DNA of 64,000 bases from contig NZ_CM125436.1 in NCBI RefSeq assembly GCF_052072235.1, forward strand, positions 480,001 through 544,000. The letters run 5' to 3'. Under the pieces are notes generated by a model. The model saw nothing but the letters and a program-made list of their open reading frames with translations, was not told where the DNA came from and ran no database searches. The position numbers were made by a program, and so were the translations under genes. Source of the DNA: Brevibacillus_D fluminis_A (GTDB lineage Bacteria > Bacillota > Bacilli > Brevibacillales > Brevibacillaceae). Numbering within the stretch: position 1 is the stretch's first letter; each line of letters begins with the position of its first letter. Positions 1 through 9,011 of the stretch are shown piece by piece.

Positions 1-1
1 T

Positions 2-931
2 GACCCTTACACGTACGGCATGCTGCCAATCATGCCAGATGCAGTCAAAGTAGAGCCGAAGCTGTACAATTTTGATGGCGTACCGAAAAACAGAATGGTA
101 GTACCGAACAATCGCGGTTCGCTGGAACTGGCCTATGACGCCAACATCGTGCCGGACGCTGCCAATAACTTGACCGTCATGCGTTACGACCCGAAACGTT
201 ATTATTGGGAAAACCTCGGCGGCGTTGTAAACACTGGCAAGAAAACGATAAAAGTGCCGTTTGACAAATTCGGTTACTATGTCGTAGCCAAGCTGAATGA
301 CTCGTTCGCTGATGTTGTACATCACAGCTATGCGCGTAACCACATCGAGGCGATGTTCTCCAAAGGGGTTATCCTCTCGAAGAGCTCTGTTGAGTTTGCT
401 CCTGACCTCGACACCACACGCGGCGAGTTCGCAGCGATGGTGGTTCGGGCACTGCAATTGCCGCTCGTGGAAAACATCTCAAAGCCTTCGTTTGACGATG
501 TGTTGACGGATTATACGGCGACATCGCTCTATGATTACCGCCACATCGAGACGGCCGCCAAGCTGGGGATCGTCCGGGGAACAGACCCGCGCATCTTCAA
601 CCCGCAAGGAAAAGTCACACGTGCTGAAGCTGCAGTCATTTTGGCTCGTGCTTTGAAGCTGAAGCTCGATACTTCGCAAGTAAAAGTAACGAAAGACTTG
701 TCCAAGCTGTTCAAAGATTACAATTTGATCACCGATGAGTACGCGAAACCATCGATTCTCGCGATTGCCAAGCTTAAGCTGATCAGCGGTTCACCGGTTG
801 ATGTAACCGATCCGAAAAAAGGGTATGTATTCGAGCCGAATGCGACCATCATCCGCAGCGATGCTGCGATTTTGATGGCCCGCGTCATGGCGTATCTGAA
901 AACGATCCCTCCTGTATATGAAGTGAAATAA
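2..931 (+). CDS. S-layer homology (SLH) domain surface protein, 3' part
   Basis: The window opens inside this gene: the frame is already open at base 2, so the N-terminus is missing. About 309 residues are visible. They contain a beta-rich Ig/ZU5-like stretch (roughly residues 35-100) and then three SLH repeats at about 108-150, 165-225 and 235-300, with the usual signatures TRGEFAAM, TRAEAAV and IRSDAAI. SLH triplets bind the pyruvylated secondary wall polymer, so this is the wall anchor of a secreted protein. What the missing N-terminal part does cannot be seen. A terminator follows directly. Confidence 0.9.
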   Translation, partial: DPYTYGMLPIMPDAVKVEPKLYNFDGVPKNRMVVPNNRGSLELAYDANIVPDAANNLTVMRYDPKRYYWENLGGVVNTGKKTIKVPFDKFGYYVVAKLNDSFADVVHHSYARNHIEAMFSKGVILSKSSVEFAPDLDTTRGEFAAMVVRALQLPLVENISKPSFDDVLTDYTATSLYDYRHIETAAKLGIVRGTDPRIFNPQGKVTRAEAAVILARALKLKLDTSQVKVTKDLSKLFKDYNLITDEYAKPSILAIAKLKLISGSPVDVTDPKKGYVFEPNATIIRSDAAILMARVMAYLKTIPPVYEVK

Positions 932-943
932 AAAAGAAGAATC

Positions 944-985
944 GCCTTCTTTGTGAGAACTTCGTTTTCCAAAGAAGGCATTTTT
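944..985 (+). terminator. Rho-independent terminator after the SLH gene
   Basis: The arms GCCTTCTTT (944-952) and AAAGAAGGC (971-979) form a perfect 9-bp stem, followed by a run of T. Confidence 0.85.
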
Positions 986-1030
986 CTAGGCGGTTGGGAG
1001 TAACGAATAAGAGAGAAAGGAGTTTTACGG

Positions 1031-1906
1031 ATGAAAGCAAAAACGATGATTGCCACTGCAGCGATCTCTCTTGGATTAATCGGAACGGCATTTGCGGCGG
1101 GGGTAAGCCCGTACGGACAAACTGGCGATCTAGAGAATGTGGCGCTTACCGTGGACAATAAACCCATTGCGGATAAAGGGATTTTAGTGAATGGTCAACT
1201 GTACATTCCGGCAAAGGCGCTCTCAGACCAGAAGAAAATCGCCTTTTACTATGACAAAGATTCCTACAATGCCTATCTTTTTTCAGGCGGTGGCGATAGC
1301 GAAAAAACGGTTGCTGCCAGTGTGGCGATGTATACCAGCAGCATGAAAAACCGGGACCAGATCGCCAAAGAGATCATGCAGGGAATTCCGTATGAAACCG
1401 ATGATTACCATTCAGGGATGATGATGCAGGATATCACCAATATTACAGCTTTGGCAAAAGGGCTGCTGACGACATCCGATTCCATCGAAAATGTTATTCA
1501 GATGAGACTTAGCCAAAATAAATTGCCCAACTTGACGTTAGTGCGACAAGGCATTTTGTACCGGACCATCCCGCTTGATATCATGCAAGACCGTATGCAG
1601 TCGTTGGCTGATGAGCTTGGACGACAAATAAGCTCATCAAAACGACGAGATATGGAACATGTAGCAGATGATATTCAAAAGGCAGTCAATTCTAAAGAGA
1701 AAGCAATTGATTCGCTAGAAGATTGGGTGTCGTCCTCGGATAAACGTGATCTAGAGGATGTCCGCGATTACGAGAAAGACGCTAAGAAATATTTGTACCG
1801 CGCCATCAAAGATTTGACGGGTGAAGATTTAGAAAACCCAAATAAGGAAGAAGAAGGCGGATTAAAGCAAGCGGTTGAGGAATGGATTCGAAAAAAAGCG
1901 AAGTAA
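1031..1906 (+). CDS. Secreted protein of unknown function with copper-amine-oxidase-N-like segment
   Basis: 291 residues with a clear Sec signal peptide (residues 1-22, cut near AFA-AG). Residues about 35-90 (VDNKPIADKGILVNGQLYIP) look like the short beta repeat of the copper amine oxidase N-terminal family common in Paenibacillaceae wall proteins. The rest is helical and strongly charged, with many D, E, K and R (about 195-290), and looks like a coiled coil. The start is set by GAGAAAGGAG a few bases before the ATG. It is flanked by terminators on both sides, so it is probably monocistronic. I do not recognise a function. Confidence 0.8.
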   Translation: MKAKTMIATAAISLGLIGTAFAAGVSPYGQTGDLENVALTVDNKPIADKGILVNGQLYIPAKALSDQKKIAFYYDKDSYNAYLFSGGGDSEKTVAASVAMYTSSMKNRDQIAKEIMQGIPYETDDYHSGMMMQDITNITALAKGLLTTSDSIENVIQMRLSQNKLPNLTLVRQGILYRTIPLDIMQDRMQSLADELGRQISSSKRRDMEHVADDIQKAVNSKEKAIDSLEDWVSSSDKRDLEDVRDYEKDAKKYLYRAIKDLTGEDLENPNKEEEGGLKQAVEEWIRKKAK

Positions 1907-1921
1907 CGATTTACGAAAAAA

Positions 1922-1962
1922 GGCTACATGTAAGCACAAAGCTTGCATGTAGCCCCTTTTTT
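1922..1962. terminator. Bidirectional terminator between convergent genes
   Basis: The 14-bp arms 1922-1935 and 1941-1954 (GGCTACATGTAAGC and its complement) enclose a 5-nt loop. T-rich sequence follows on the plus strand and A-rich sequence precedes it, so it can serve both the secreted-protein gene and the MFS gene on the other strand. Confidence 0.85.
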
Positions 1963-3206
1963 CACCCTCTCCCCCCACCTTCCCCTCCCCCCAAAAACCG
2001 AAACCACGGCACCACCATCCCCACAACTGCCGCCACACAAATCCCCCCGCCGATCACCGCAAAAATCCCCCGAATCCCCATCGTTGGCGCACAGTAGCTG
2101 CCGAATAGCGTCCCAAGCGGCATCACGCTGCGAATGATCAGCAGGCGCATCGAAAACACCCGTCCGCGCAATTCAGCCGGTACCATCCGCTGATAGAGCG
2201 TGGTGCTATGCACTTGAAAAAAGGGCGAAGTGACGCCGGCAAAAAGCTCGATGGCGAGCGCAACCCCGATATGATGGACAAACGACAGCGCGAGAAACGT
2301 CGTTCCACCCAAAAAGATCGAACCGAGCATGACGAAGCGGAGGGAGAGGTTGTGCTTGAGGCGGGGCACCAGCAGGCTGCCGAGAAAATACCCTAACGGA
2401 AACATGGCGATGAACAGCCCGTACGTGACCGATGTTCCTCCAAGCTCCTGCACAACATAGGGCAGATTAAGCACCATCGTGACGCCGACGGCAAATTGCA
2501 CAAAGGACAAAAACACACTGAGCCACACCAGCTTTTTCTGCGCAAAAAAATAGCGATAGCCTGCGAAGAGTTGTTGGCTCCAGCTTTCCCGGGGTGGCTG
2601 GCCGAGCTGCGCCGCAGGGGTGTTGCACACGGCGAGCATTGCGCTGCTCAGCAAATATAGCGCGATGATACCGACCAGTGTATACTCGGCTCCGATGAGC
2701 GCGACAAGCAGCCCGCCTGCGGGTGGGCCGATGAACATCATCAGCCGGGACGTTCCGTCGATCGCTGCGTTGGCCTGGGGCAGCTGGCTTTTTTCCAGCA
2801 AGGAGGGGAGCAAGGCCATGCTGGAAGGCACATAGAGAGGCTGAATCAGCCCGTTCCCCAGTGAAACCAGATAGATGTGCCAAGGCTGCAAATGTCCGGC
2901 CAGGCTCATCAGGAGCGGGAAGCAGAAGAGCAAGGCGCGGGCAAACTGGGAAAAAAGCATGACACGCTGCTTGTTCCAGCGGTCCAAATAAGGGCCGATG
3001 ACCAATTGGACCAAAAGCGAGGGGAGCATGTAGATCAGCCACATGCTGCCAAGCGCGGCTTCCAGTCCCGCTCCGGTGATTTGGAACAGCAGCCAGGAAT
3101 TGGCGACTGTCCCAAAGCTGCCGCCAAGCGAGGAGGCGGCCTCGCCGATCCAGACGCTGGTAAAAGACGGATTGCGATAGAGCGCGCGACTAGGCGTTGG
3201 CATCAT
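1962..3206 (-). CDS. MFS transporter (drug-efflux type)
   Basis: About 414 residues with the hydrophobic pattern of a 12-helix major facilitator permease; it begins near SRALYRNPSFTSVWIGE, a typical start for MFS efflux pumps related to the macrolide/tetracycline group. I place the start at the ATG-ATG pair at 3206/3203, since GGAGGG lies 8 bases upstream; a longer frame to 3260 has no ribosome site. It overlaps the end of the ArsR-type regulator by 17 bases, so the two are translationally coupled. The C-terminus is a glycine-rich tail (GGGEGGGRG) coded by a C-rich run. Substrate unknown. Confidence 0.85.
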   Translation of the reverse strand: MMPTPSRALYRNPSFTSVWIGEAASSLGGSFGTVANSWLLFQITGAGLEAALGSMWLIYMLPSLLVQLVIGPYLDRWNKQRVMLFSQFARALLFCFPLLMSLAGHLQPWHIYLVSLGNGLIQPLYVPSSMALLPSLLEKSQLPQANAAIDGTSRLMMFIGPPAGGLLVALIGAEYTLVGIIALYLLSSAMLAVCNTPAAQLGQPPRESWSQQLFAGYRYFFAQKKLVWLSVFLSFVQFAVGVTMVLNLPYVVQELGGTSVTYGLFIAMFPLGYFLGSLLVPRLKHNLSLRFVMLGSIFLGGTTFLALSFVHHIGVALAIELFAGVTSPFFQVHSTTLYQRMVPAELRGRVFSMRLLIIRSVMPLGTLFGSYCAPTMGIRGIFAVIGGGICVAAVVGMVVPWFRFLGGGEGGGRG

Positions 3207-4278
3207 CCGTTTGGCCCTCCGGCTGTTCCTTTTGCAAAAAGGCGAGCAAATCGTTTGCAAGCAGCTCCAGCGCTTGTTTCTCCAGTCGATAGGCAGTGCC
3301 CTCGGTTGTGACTAGGCGGGCTGACCGAAGCAGCATCAGATGGTGGTGGACGGTCGATTTGGCCAAGGACAGCTTTTCCGTCAGCTCCTGTAGCGTATGA
3401 TCCCGGTGGTACAGATGCTTGACCAAACGCAGCCGGTGCTCGTCGCCAAGTGCCTTGTATGCGCCCGTCAACCGCAAAGGCGGCGCGTACAAGTCCGGCG
3501 TCTCCGTTAAACTGTCGTCGGCGACCGGATAGTAAAAAATTTTGGTGCCTGCACAGTCGGACTGGATGTTCCACGGGCGATAGGCCACGTGGGGAATCAG
3601 CACGACGCGAGTGACGGAAGGTTCGGGGACATAGCGAATGCCACCGGTTGCCCACTCCACAAATTGCTCGGAAGCGAGCTTATGCTGCATGTGCTGTTTT
3701 GCCGCGAGATCGCGGGCAAGAATGGCCGCAAGCTCCTCCTGCTCCGGAAAAACATGCGCTTGGTACCAGCCTTCCATCACGGCGAGCAGATGCGCGCGGA
3801 GTTCGTCTGGATCGACCCGCTGCAAAAAGCGCAGGTAAGCGGGGAAAAATTTGTGATGCCGGCAGTGCTCCACCAGCTGATCGATGGCGTCAGCATCGCC
3901 TGAGGCAGCTTTTTTTCGCAGCGCTTCCTGTTTCTTTCCTACGTATGGATAGCTATGGTAGAGCAGCTGTTCGTCGGACAGGGAACGGATGAATCCAAGA
4001 AACGACTCCAGATCGGCGAAGTCATCTGCGTGCAGCAGCTGCAGCAGCGTTTTCCACGTATTGTTGCGTTCGACATAATCGAGCTGCACCTGCATGTCCA
4101 GTGAGAGGGAGTGGCGGGCGTTTGCCCAGTAAGACGTATCCTTTTCCAAAGACGGATGTATTTCATGATAGGTGACGGCGGCCAAACCAAGTGCACATTC
4201 GAAAAGAAGCGAATGCTGTAGAACGACATCGTATGTTTCGCGTTCATGGGAGAGCTGCAAAAGTTTCATGATCATCAC
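3190..4278 (-). CDS. ArsR-family winged-helix transcriptional regulator with long N-terminal domain
   Basis: 362 residues, far longer than a basic ArsR protein. The C-terminal part (about 274-345) is a winged helix: LGDEHRLRLVKHLYHRDHTL, then a recognition helix around AKSTVHHHLMLLRSA. The N-terminal ~270 residues are a helical region of unknown fold that presumably senses a signal. It is followed, with overlap, by an MFS pump gene, so it most likely controls that pump. Start choice is open between ATG 4278 and ATG 4269; both lie close to a GGTGATG-like site. Confidence 0.8.
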   Translation of the reverse strand: MMIMKLLQLSHERETYDVVLQHSLLFECALGLAAVTYHEIHPSLEKDTSYWANARHSLSLDMQVQLDYVERNNTWKTLLQLLHADDFADLESFLGFIRSLSDEQLLYHSYPYVGKKQEALRKKAASGDADAIDQLVEHCRHHKFFPAYLRFLQRVDPDELRAHLLAVMEGWYQAHVFPEQEELAAILARDLAAKQHMQHKLASEQFVEWATGGIRYVPEPSVTRVVLIPHVAYRPWNIQSDCAGTKIFYYPVADDSLTETPDLYAPPLRLTGAYKALGDEHRLRLVKHLYHRDHTLQELTEKLSLAKSTVHHHLMLLRSARLVTTEGTAYRLEKQALELLANDLLAFLQKEQPEGQTDDANA

Positions 4279-4359
4279 CGCATTCCGTTTTTTTACATTC
4301 TAATATTTTCGAATGTATAATTCAATAAAAATAGAATGAGAGGATCAGCGCGAAACACA

Positions 4360-4392
4360 AAAAAGGCCAGCCAGATTTCTCTGACTGACCTC
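4360..4392 (-). terminator. Terminator after metY
   Basis: Read on the minus strand, GGTCAGTCAGA pairs with TCTGGCTGGCC across a short loop (two mismatches or wobbles) and ends in TTTTTT. It lies just past the metY stop. Confidence 0.75.
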
Positions 4393-4431
4393 TTTCTCGA
4401 GGAAACGTGAAGCAAGACAAGCGGTCTTTTC

Positions 4432-5718
4432 CTACACAGTCTGCTTCAACGCTTGATCCAAATCTTCCAAAATATCATCGATCGCTTCCGTACCGACTGA
4501 CAGGCGGATCATTTCCGGATTCACGCCCGCAGCGCGCTGCTCGTCTTCGTTCAGCTGCTGATGCGTCGTGCTTGCCGGATGGATGATGAGCGACTTGGAG
4601 TCGCCGACGTTTGCCAGATGGGAGAACAGCTTGGTCGACTCAAGCAGCTTGCGGCCTTCATTCACGCCGCCTTTGACACCGAATGTAAGGATGGCGCCTT
4701 GCCCTTTCGGCAAATACTTTTGCGCCAGCTTGTATTGGGAATCGCTTTCAAGCCCTGGGTAGTTGACCCATTCCACTTGCGGATGCGCGGACAGAAACTT
4801 GGCGACAGCCAGCGCGTTTTGGCTGTGGCGCTCCATGCGCAGGTGCAAGGTTTCCAAGCCTTGCAGGAACAAGAAGGAGTTGAACGGCGATTGGGCAGCG
4901 CCGAGGTCGCGCTGCAGCTGCACGCGAGCCTTGATGATATAGGCCAGGTTGCCGACAGCCTCGGAATAGTTCACGCCGTGATAGCTTGGGTCCGGGGTAG
5001 TCAGGCCCGGGAATTTGCCATTGTTCCAATCGAATTTGCCGGAATCGACGATGATGCCGCCGATCGAGGTGCCATGTCCGCCGATGAATTTGGTCGTGGA
5101 ATGCACGATGATGTCAGCGCCGAAGTCAAATGGACGGCACAGGATCGGGGACGCGAATGTGTTGTCGACGATGAGCGGCAGGCCATTTTCGTGCGCGATC
5201 GCAGCGATCGCTTCCAGGTCCGCTACGTTGATGCGCGGATTGCCGATCGTTTCGATGAACACCGCTTTTGTTTTTTCATTGATTTTTTCACGGAAATTGT
5301 CCGGGTTGGACTGATCGACAAAATGAACCTTGATGCCCAGTTTCGGGAACGTGTGATAGAAGAGATTGTAGGTACCGCCGTACAGGCTGCTGGAGGCGAC
5401 AATTTCGTCACCGGCCACAGCGATATTCAGCAGCGCGAACGTGATCGCCGCCTGTCCGGAAGCGGTCGCCAATGCGCCAACGCCACCTTCCAGCAATGCC
5501 ACGCGTTTCTCGAATACGTCGTTGGTCGGATTCATGATGCGGGTATAAATATTGCCGAACTCTTTTAGCGCAAACAGGTTTGCCGCATGGTCCGCATCGC
5601 GGAAAACATACGAGCTGGTTTGGTAAATCGGCACAGCGCGGGAACCGGTAACCGGATCAACCTCTTGTCCGCCGTGCAGTGCGAGTGTTTCAGGCTTCCA
5701 TTGTGGATTGGTAGTCAT
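4432..5718 (-). CDS. metY: O-acetylhomoserine sulfhydrylase (PLP-dependent Cys/Met metabolism enzyme)
   Basis: 428 residues, the normal length for the long O-acetylhomoserine aminocarboxypropyltransferase branch of the Cys/Met PLP family; cystathionine synthases are shorter, near 380. It starts TLALHGGQEVDPVTGSRAVP, and the PLP-binding lysine is K210 in HSTTKFIGGHG. The family turns O-acetyl-L-homoserine plus sulfide into L-homocysteine for methionine synthesis. The gene stands alone, with a strong sigma-A promoter and a SAM-I riboswitch upstream, which fits repression when S-adenosylmethionine is plentiful. Confidence 0.95.
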   Translation of the reverse strand: MTTNPQWKPETLALHGGQEVDPVTGSRAVPIYQTSSYVFRDADHAANLFALKEFGNIYTRIMNPTNDVFEKRVALLEGGVGALATASGQAAITFALLNIAVAGDEIVASSSLYGGTYNLFYHTFPKLGIKVHFVDQSNPDNFREKINEKTKAVFIETIGNPRINVADLEAIAAIAHENGLPLIVDNTFASPILCRPFDFGADIIVHSTTKFIGGHGTSIGGIIVDSGKFDWNNGKFPGLTTPDPSYHGVNYSEAVGNLAYIIKARVQLQRDLGAAQSPFNSFLFLQGLETLHLRMERHSQNALAVAKFLSAHPQVEWVNYPGLESDSQYKLAQKYLPKGQGAILTFGVKGGVNEGRKLLESTKLFSHLANVGDSKSLIIHPASTTHQQLNEDEQRAAGVNPEMIRLSVGTEAIDDILEDLDQALKQTV

Positions 5719-5745
5719 AGCTCTTTCTCCTTCTCATTTATCAAA

Positions 5746-5781
5746 TAAAAAAGCCTTCTTCCGAGGAGAAGAAGGCTTTTG
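5746..5781 (-). terminator. Riboswitch-controlled terminator (expression platform of metY leader)
   Basis: On the minus strand AAAAGCCTTCTTCTCC pairs with GGAAGAAGGCTTTT and runs into TTTTTT, between the SAM-I aptamer and the metY start. This is the usual position of the transcription-stop hairpin of an S-box leader. Confidence 0.85.
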
Positions 5782-5806
5782 TTTGCGAACGAACGCCAAA
5801 CGCCAA

Positions 5807-5917
5807 GTTCATCTCTCAGAATCCATCGATTCTGCAGGATTTAGCACCTTGCATGTGGATCATGCCGGTTGCCGGGCTTCAAAGGGCCAGTCCCTCCGCC
5901 ACTCTTGATGAGTTGTG
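5807..5917 (-). promoter_or_regulatory. SAM-I (S-box) riboswitch controlling metY
   Basis: The minus-strand leader carries the conserved S-box order: CTCATCAAGAGTGGCGGAGG, then GACTGGCCC, GAAGCCCGGCAACC, AAGGTGCTAAATCC and a closing GAGAGATGA that pairs with the start. A terminator hairpin follows 25 nt later. In this family SAM binding stabilises the aptamer so that the terminator forms; low SAM permits read-through. Confidence 0.95.
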
Positions 5918-5944
5918 AATTTTAAAATTAGTGGAACGATTCTA

Positions 5945-5973
5945 ATTGTAAGGGATGATTGGGTGGGTGTCAA
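5945..5973 (-). promoter_or_regulatory. Sigma-A promoter of metY
   Basis: On the minus strand TTGACA, a 17-nt spacer and TACAAT lie directly upstream of the S-box aptamer; this is close to the consensus. Confidence 0.85.
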
Positions 5974-6111
5974 CCGGTTAATTACAAGTAAACGGATGGG
6001 AATTATCAAAGTTTCAAATTTGTAACCGATTCGCCGTTGCCCGTTCACAAACTACCTGCTTTGCTAGCGCTTCCACTGCTTACATTATGAATATGGCATA
6101 TAAACAAAGTC

Positions 6112-6120
6112 TGATATAGA
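6112..6120 (+). promoter_or_regulatory. Candidate extended -10 promoter of the cyd operon
   Basis: TGATATAGA fits an extended -10 (TGnTATAAT-like) 23 bases before the cydA start. No good -35 box is visible, so this is tentative. Confidence 0.35.
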
Positions 6121-6142
6121 GACAAACAGGGGTGAGATAGGA

Positions 6143-7459
6143 ATGGATTTGGACAACACCGTACTGGCACGAATTTTGACATCGCTGACTTTAGGGTTCC
6201 ACATTATTTTTGCAGCGTTAGGCGTTGGTATTCCGGTCATGATTTCGATTGCCGAATGGCTTGGCATCCGCCGAAAAGACCCGATGTACACGCTGATGGC
6301 CCGCCGTTGGGTGAAAGGCTTTACGGTTACGGTAGCGGTTGGGGTTGTGACGGGCACCTGTATCGGCTTGCAGTTGAGCTTGCTGTGGCCCAGCTTCATG
6401 AAAATAGCGGGGGAAGCGATCGCGCTGCCGCTGTTTTTGGAGACGTTCGCCTTTTTCTTTGAAGCCATCTTTCTTGGCATTTATCTGTATACATGGGATC
6501 GATTCAAAAATCCGTACGTGCACTGGCTGATTTCCATTCCTGTCATCATCGGCTCGACCGCGTCCGCATTTTTCATCATGACGGTCAATGCGTTCATGAA
6601 TGCGCCGCAGGGCTTTACGCTGAAGAATGGGAGCATCGTGGATATCCAGCCACTAGTTGCCATGTTCAATCCGGCGACGCCGTCGAAGGCAGGCCATATG
6701 ATCCTCTCTTCTTATGTAGCATCGGCGTTTGTGCTGGCTGCGATCGCCGCCTACCGTATTCTGAAGGGCAACAAGCACGAATACTATCGCAAAGCGTTGA
6801 CGCTCACGATGGTGACAGGGCTGCTATTTGCCGGTGGAACCGCGCTGTGGGGGGATATCGCCGGCAAATATTTGGCCGAATACCAACCGGCGAAGCTCGC
6901 AGCAGCTGAATGGCATTTTGAGACGAAAGCGCAGGCCGAGCTGGTCTTCGGCGGTGTGCTGGACAAAGAGACGATGGAAGTGAAATACGGGTTGAAGCTG
7001 CCGTATGCGCTCAGCATTCTCGCAGGCAGTTCACCCGACACCGAGGTGACCGGGCTTGACCGGATTCCACGAGACGAGTGGCCGCCGCTCATCGTTCACT
7101 ATTTATTCGACTCCATGGTCGCCATCGGCTGCTATCTTTTAGCTGTGCCTTTGCTGTATTTCCTCTATCGCCGATTGAAAAAAGGAGCGATTCCCCGGTT
7201 TGTACTGCGGCTGATCATCGGGGGAGCGCCGCTGGCGATGCTGGCGATCGAGACGGGCTGGATATTCGCGGAGGTCGGCCGCCAGCCGTGGATACTGGTG
7301 GGGTACATGAAAACGCAGCATGCCGCGACGACTGCGGGCCATGTTGGCGAGATGCTGATCTTGTTTACGCTTTTGTACCTGTTCCTTGGGATCGTGTCCT
7401 CGCTTGTCTTGATGCGGATGTTCAAAAATAAGCCGGCAGAAGCGGAACTCCGCTCATGA
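6143..7459 (+). CDS. cydA: Cytochrome bd-type ubiquinol/menaquinol oxidase subunit I
   Basis: 438 residues, a membrane protein with about nine helices. Residues known as haem ligands in the family can be placed: H20 (LGFHIIF), H185 (AGHMILSS) and M325 (FDSMVAIG); E100 and E107 lie in the LETFAFFFEAIF helix, and GRQPW is at 379-383. The Q-loop is of the short type and the overall text is closest to the YthA (cytochrome bb') branch of Bacillus rather than to E. coli CydA. It oxidises quinol and reduces oxygen at the membrane. The start follows GGGGTGAGATAGGA. Subunit II lies 39 bases downstream. Confidence 0.93.
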   Translation: MDLDNTVLARILTSLTLGFHIIFAALGVGIPVMISIAEWLGIRRKDPMYTLMARRWVKGFTVTVAVGVVTGTCIGLQLSLLWPSFMKIAGEAIALPLFLETFAFFFEAIFLGIYLYTWDRFKNPYVHWLISIPVIIGSTASAFFIMTVNAFMNAPQGFTLKNGSIVDIQPLVAMFNPATPSKAGHMILSSYVASAFVLAAIAAYRILKGNKHEYYRKALTLTMVTGLLFAGGTALWGDIAGKYLAEYQPAKLAAAEWHFETKAQAELVFGGVLDKETMEVKYGLKLPYALSILAGSSPDTEVTGLDRIPRDEWPPLIVHYLFDSMVAIGCYLLAVPLLYFLYRRLKKGAIPRFVLRLIIGGAPLAMLAIETGWIFAEVGRQPWILVGYMKTQHAATTAGHVGEMLILFTLLYLFLGIVSSLVLMRMFKNKPAEAELRS

Positions 7460-7498
7460 GCCGCTGCCGAATTTGCAAAGGTAGGAGAGTGAAGGGGA

Positions 7499-8512
7499 AT
7501 GTCGCTTGAAATGCTGGGGATCACGGTGCTCTGGGTCTTCTTGTACGGCTATATCATCGTCGCGTCTATCGACTTCGGTGCAGGATTTTTCGCGTTCTAC
7601 TGCAAGATGCTGGGCAAAGACCACCTTGTCAACAATACGATCGAACGCTATTTGTCGCCGGTGTGGGAAGTTACCAACGTTTTCTTGATCTTTTTCATCG
7701 TTGGGCTTGTCGGCTTTTTCCCCAGTACGGCTTATTACTATGGAACCGCGCTGCTGGTACCGGGAAGCATATTTTTGGTGCTGCTTTCGCTCAGAGGCTC
7801 GTTTTACGCCTTTGCTCATTACGGGGCGAGGGACAATCTGACCTATTTGGCGACCTATGGCCTGACGGGATTGTTCATTCCGGCATCGCTGGCGACGATA
7901 TTGACCATTTCCGAAGGGGGATTCATCGACAAGCAGGGCGATCAGATTGTTCTCTTGACCGATCGGCTGTTAACGAGCCCGTATTCTTGGGCGGTCGTAT
8001 TCCTCGCGTTGGTCAGCATCCTGTTTATCAGCGCCAGCTTCCTGACGTATTATGCTGATCGGGCTCGTGATCATGATGCTGTCAAGCTGCTGCGCTCCTA
8101 TGCGCTCGGCTGGAGTTTGCCGACGATTTTTGCCAGCTTCATGGTGTTTTTGTCCATCCGTAATCACAACCTTGATCATTTCGAGCGCATGCTTGATGTG
8201 AGCTGGCTGTTTTTGCTGTCGTTCGCGTGCTTTCTCGTTGCGCTTGCCCTGATTTTTATGAAAAAGTATTACGGATGGGCATTTATCGCGGTCATGCTGC
8301 AATTCGCCTTTGCATTTTTCGGCTATGGCGTCTCCCATCTGCCGTATTTACTGTATCCGTTCATTACCATTACGGATAGTGTGACCAGCCCTGCGATGGG
8401 CACGGCGCTGATAATCGGTTTCATCGCTGGCTTGCTGTTGCTGATCCCATCACTAATCCTGCTGATGCGCCTGTTTTTATTCGATGCGCGCTATGTTCAG
8501 GGACGGCCGTAG
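7499..8512 (+). CDS. cydB: Cytochrome bd-type oxidase subunit II
   Basis: 337 residues with about eight membrane helices, starting with the family pattern LWVFLYGYIIVASIDFGAGF. It pairs with the subunit I gene just upstream and shares its transcript (39-base gap, ribosome site GTGAAGGGGA). Subunit II has no haem and stabilises the complex. No cydCD exporter genes are next to it, which fits the YthAB-like arrangement rather than the classical cydABCD operon. Confidence 0.92.
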   Translation: MSLEMLGITVLWVFLYGYIIVASIDFGAGFFAFYCKMLGKDHLVNNTIERYLSPVWEVTNVFLIFFIVGLVGFFPSTAYYYGTALLVPGSIFLVLLSLRGSFYAFAHYGARDNLTYLATYGLTGLFIPASLATILTISEGGFIDKQGDQIVLLTDRLLTSPYSWAVVFLALVSILFISASFLTYYADRARDHDAVKLLRSYALGWSLPTIFASFMVFLSIRNHNLDHFERMLDVSWLFLLSFACFLVALALIFMKKYYGWAFIAVMLQFAFAFFGYGVSHLPYLLYPFITITDSVTSPAMGTALIIGFIAGLLLLIPSLILLMRLFLFDARYVQGRP

Positions 8513-8537
8513 CCGAGTCGAAAATAACGGAAAGATG

Positions 8538-8546
8538 TGGTATGAT
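8538..8546 (+). promoter_or_regulatory. Extended -10 promoter for the rhodanese gene
   Basis: TGGTATGAT matches an extended -10 element 52 bases before the rhodanese start and after the cydB stop; the -35 is weak. Confidence 0.45.
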
Positions 8547-8597
8547 GATGCGAGGATTGTAGTTTGCTGGGAATCATCATACAGGAGGCTGACATAG

Positions 8598-8909
8598 ATG
8601 GAACAACAAGTAAAGGAAATATTGCCGGATGAACTGATCGCCAAGCTGGAAAAAGGCGAAAAGCTGCAGCTGATCGATGTGCGCGAGCTGGAGGAATGGA
8701 ACGCGGGCCACATGAAAGAAGCGAAGCTGATCCCGCTCGGCTTTTTGCCACACCGACTGGATGAGCTGGACAAAGAAACGCCGCTCATCATGATCTGCCG
8801 CAGCGGAGCGCGCAGCCATCGCGCATGCGAGTATTTGACGGAGCTGGGGTTTGATGCGACCAATCTGGTAGGCGGCATGCTTGCTTGGCCGGGCGAAGTG
8901 GAGAAATAA
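8598..8909 (+). CDS. Single-domain rhodanese-like sulfurtransferase
   Basis: 103 residues, one rhodanese domain. The active-site loop is CRSGARS with the catalytic Cys67; upstream is LQLIDVRELEEWNAGHM, the usual CH2A-type motif. Such proteins carry persulfide sulfur between partners in the cytoplasm. The ribosome site is CAGGAGG. It lies between the quinol oxidase genes and the lipoprotein/Sco genes, but a hairpin after it suggests it forms its own unit. The physiological sulfur donor is unknown. Confidence 0.9.
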   Translation: MEQQVKEILPDELIAKLEKGEKLQLIDVRELEEWNAGHMKEAKLIPLGFLPHRLDELDKETPLIMICRSGARSHRACEYLTELGFDATNLVGGMLAWPGEVEK

Positions 8910-8920
8910 AATGGTAGCGT

Positions 8921-8957
8921 GCAGGCATTGGGCTTTTTGGCCTGATGCCTTTGTTTC
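8921..8957 (+). terminator. Terminator after the rhodanese gene
   Basis: AGGCAT (8923-8928) pairs with ATGCCT (8945-8950), extended by an inner GGC/GCC stem, then TTTG and TTTC. Confidence 0.6.
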
Positions 8958-9011
8958 GTGTGCAATCGAACCGAAACGATCACAAAATCGGAAAAGAAGG
9001 AGAAAGGAACC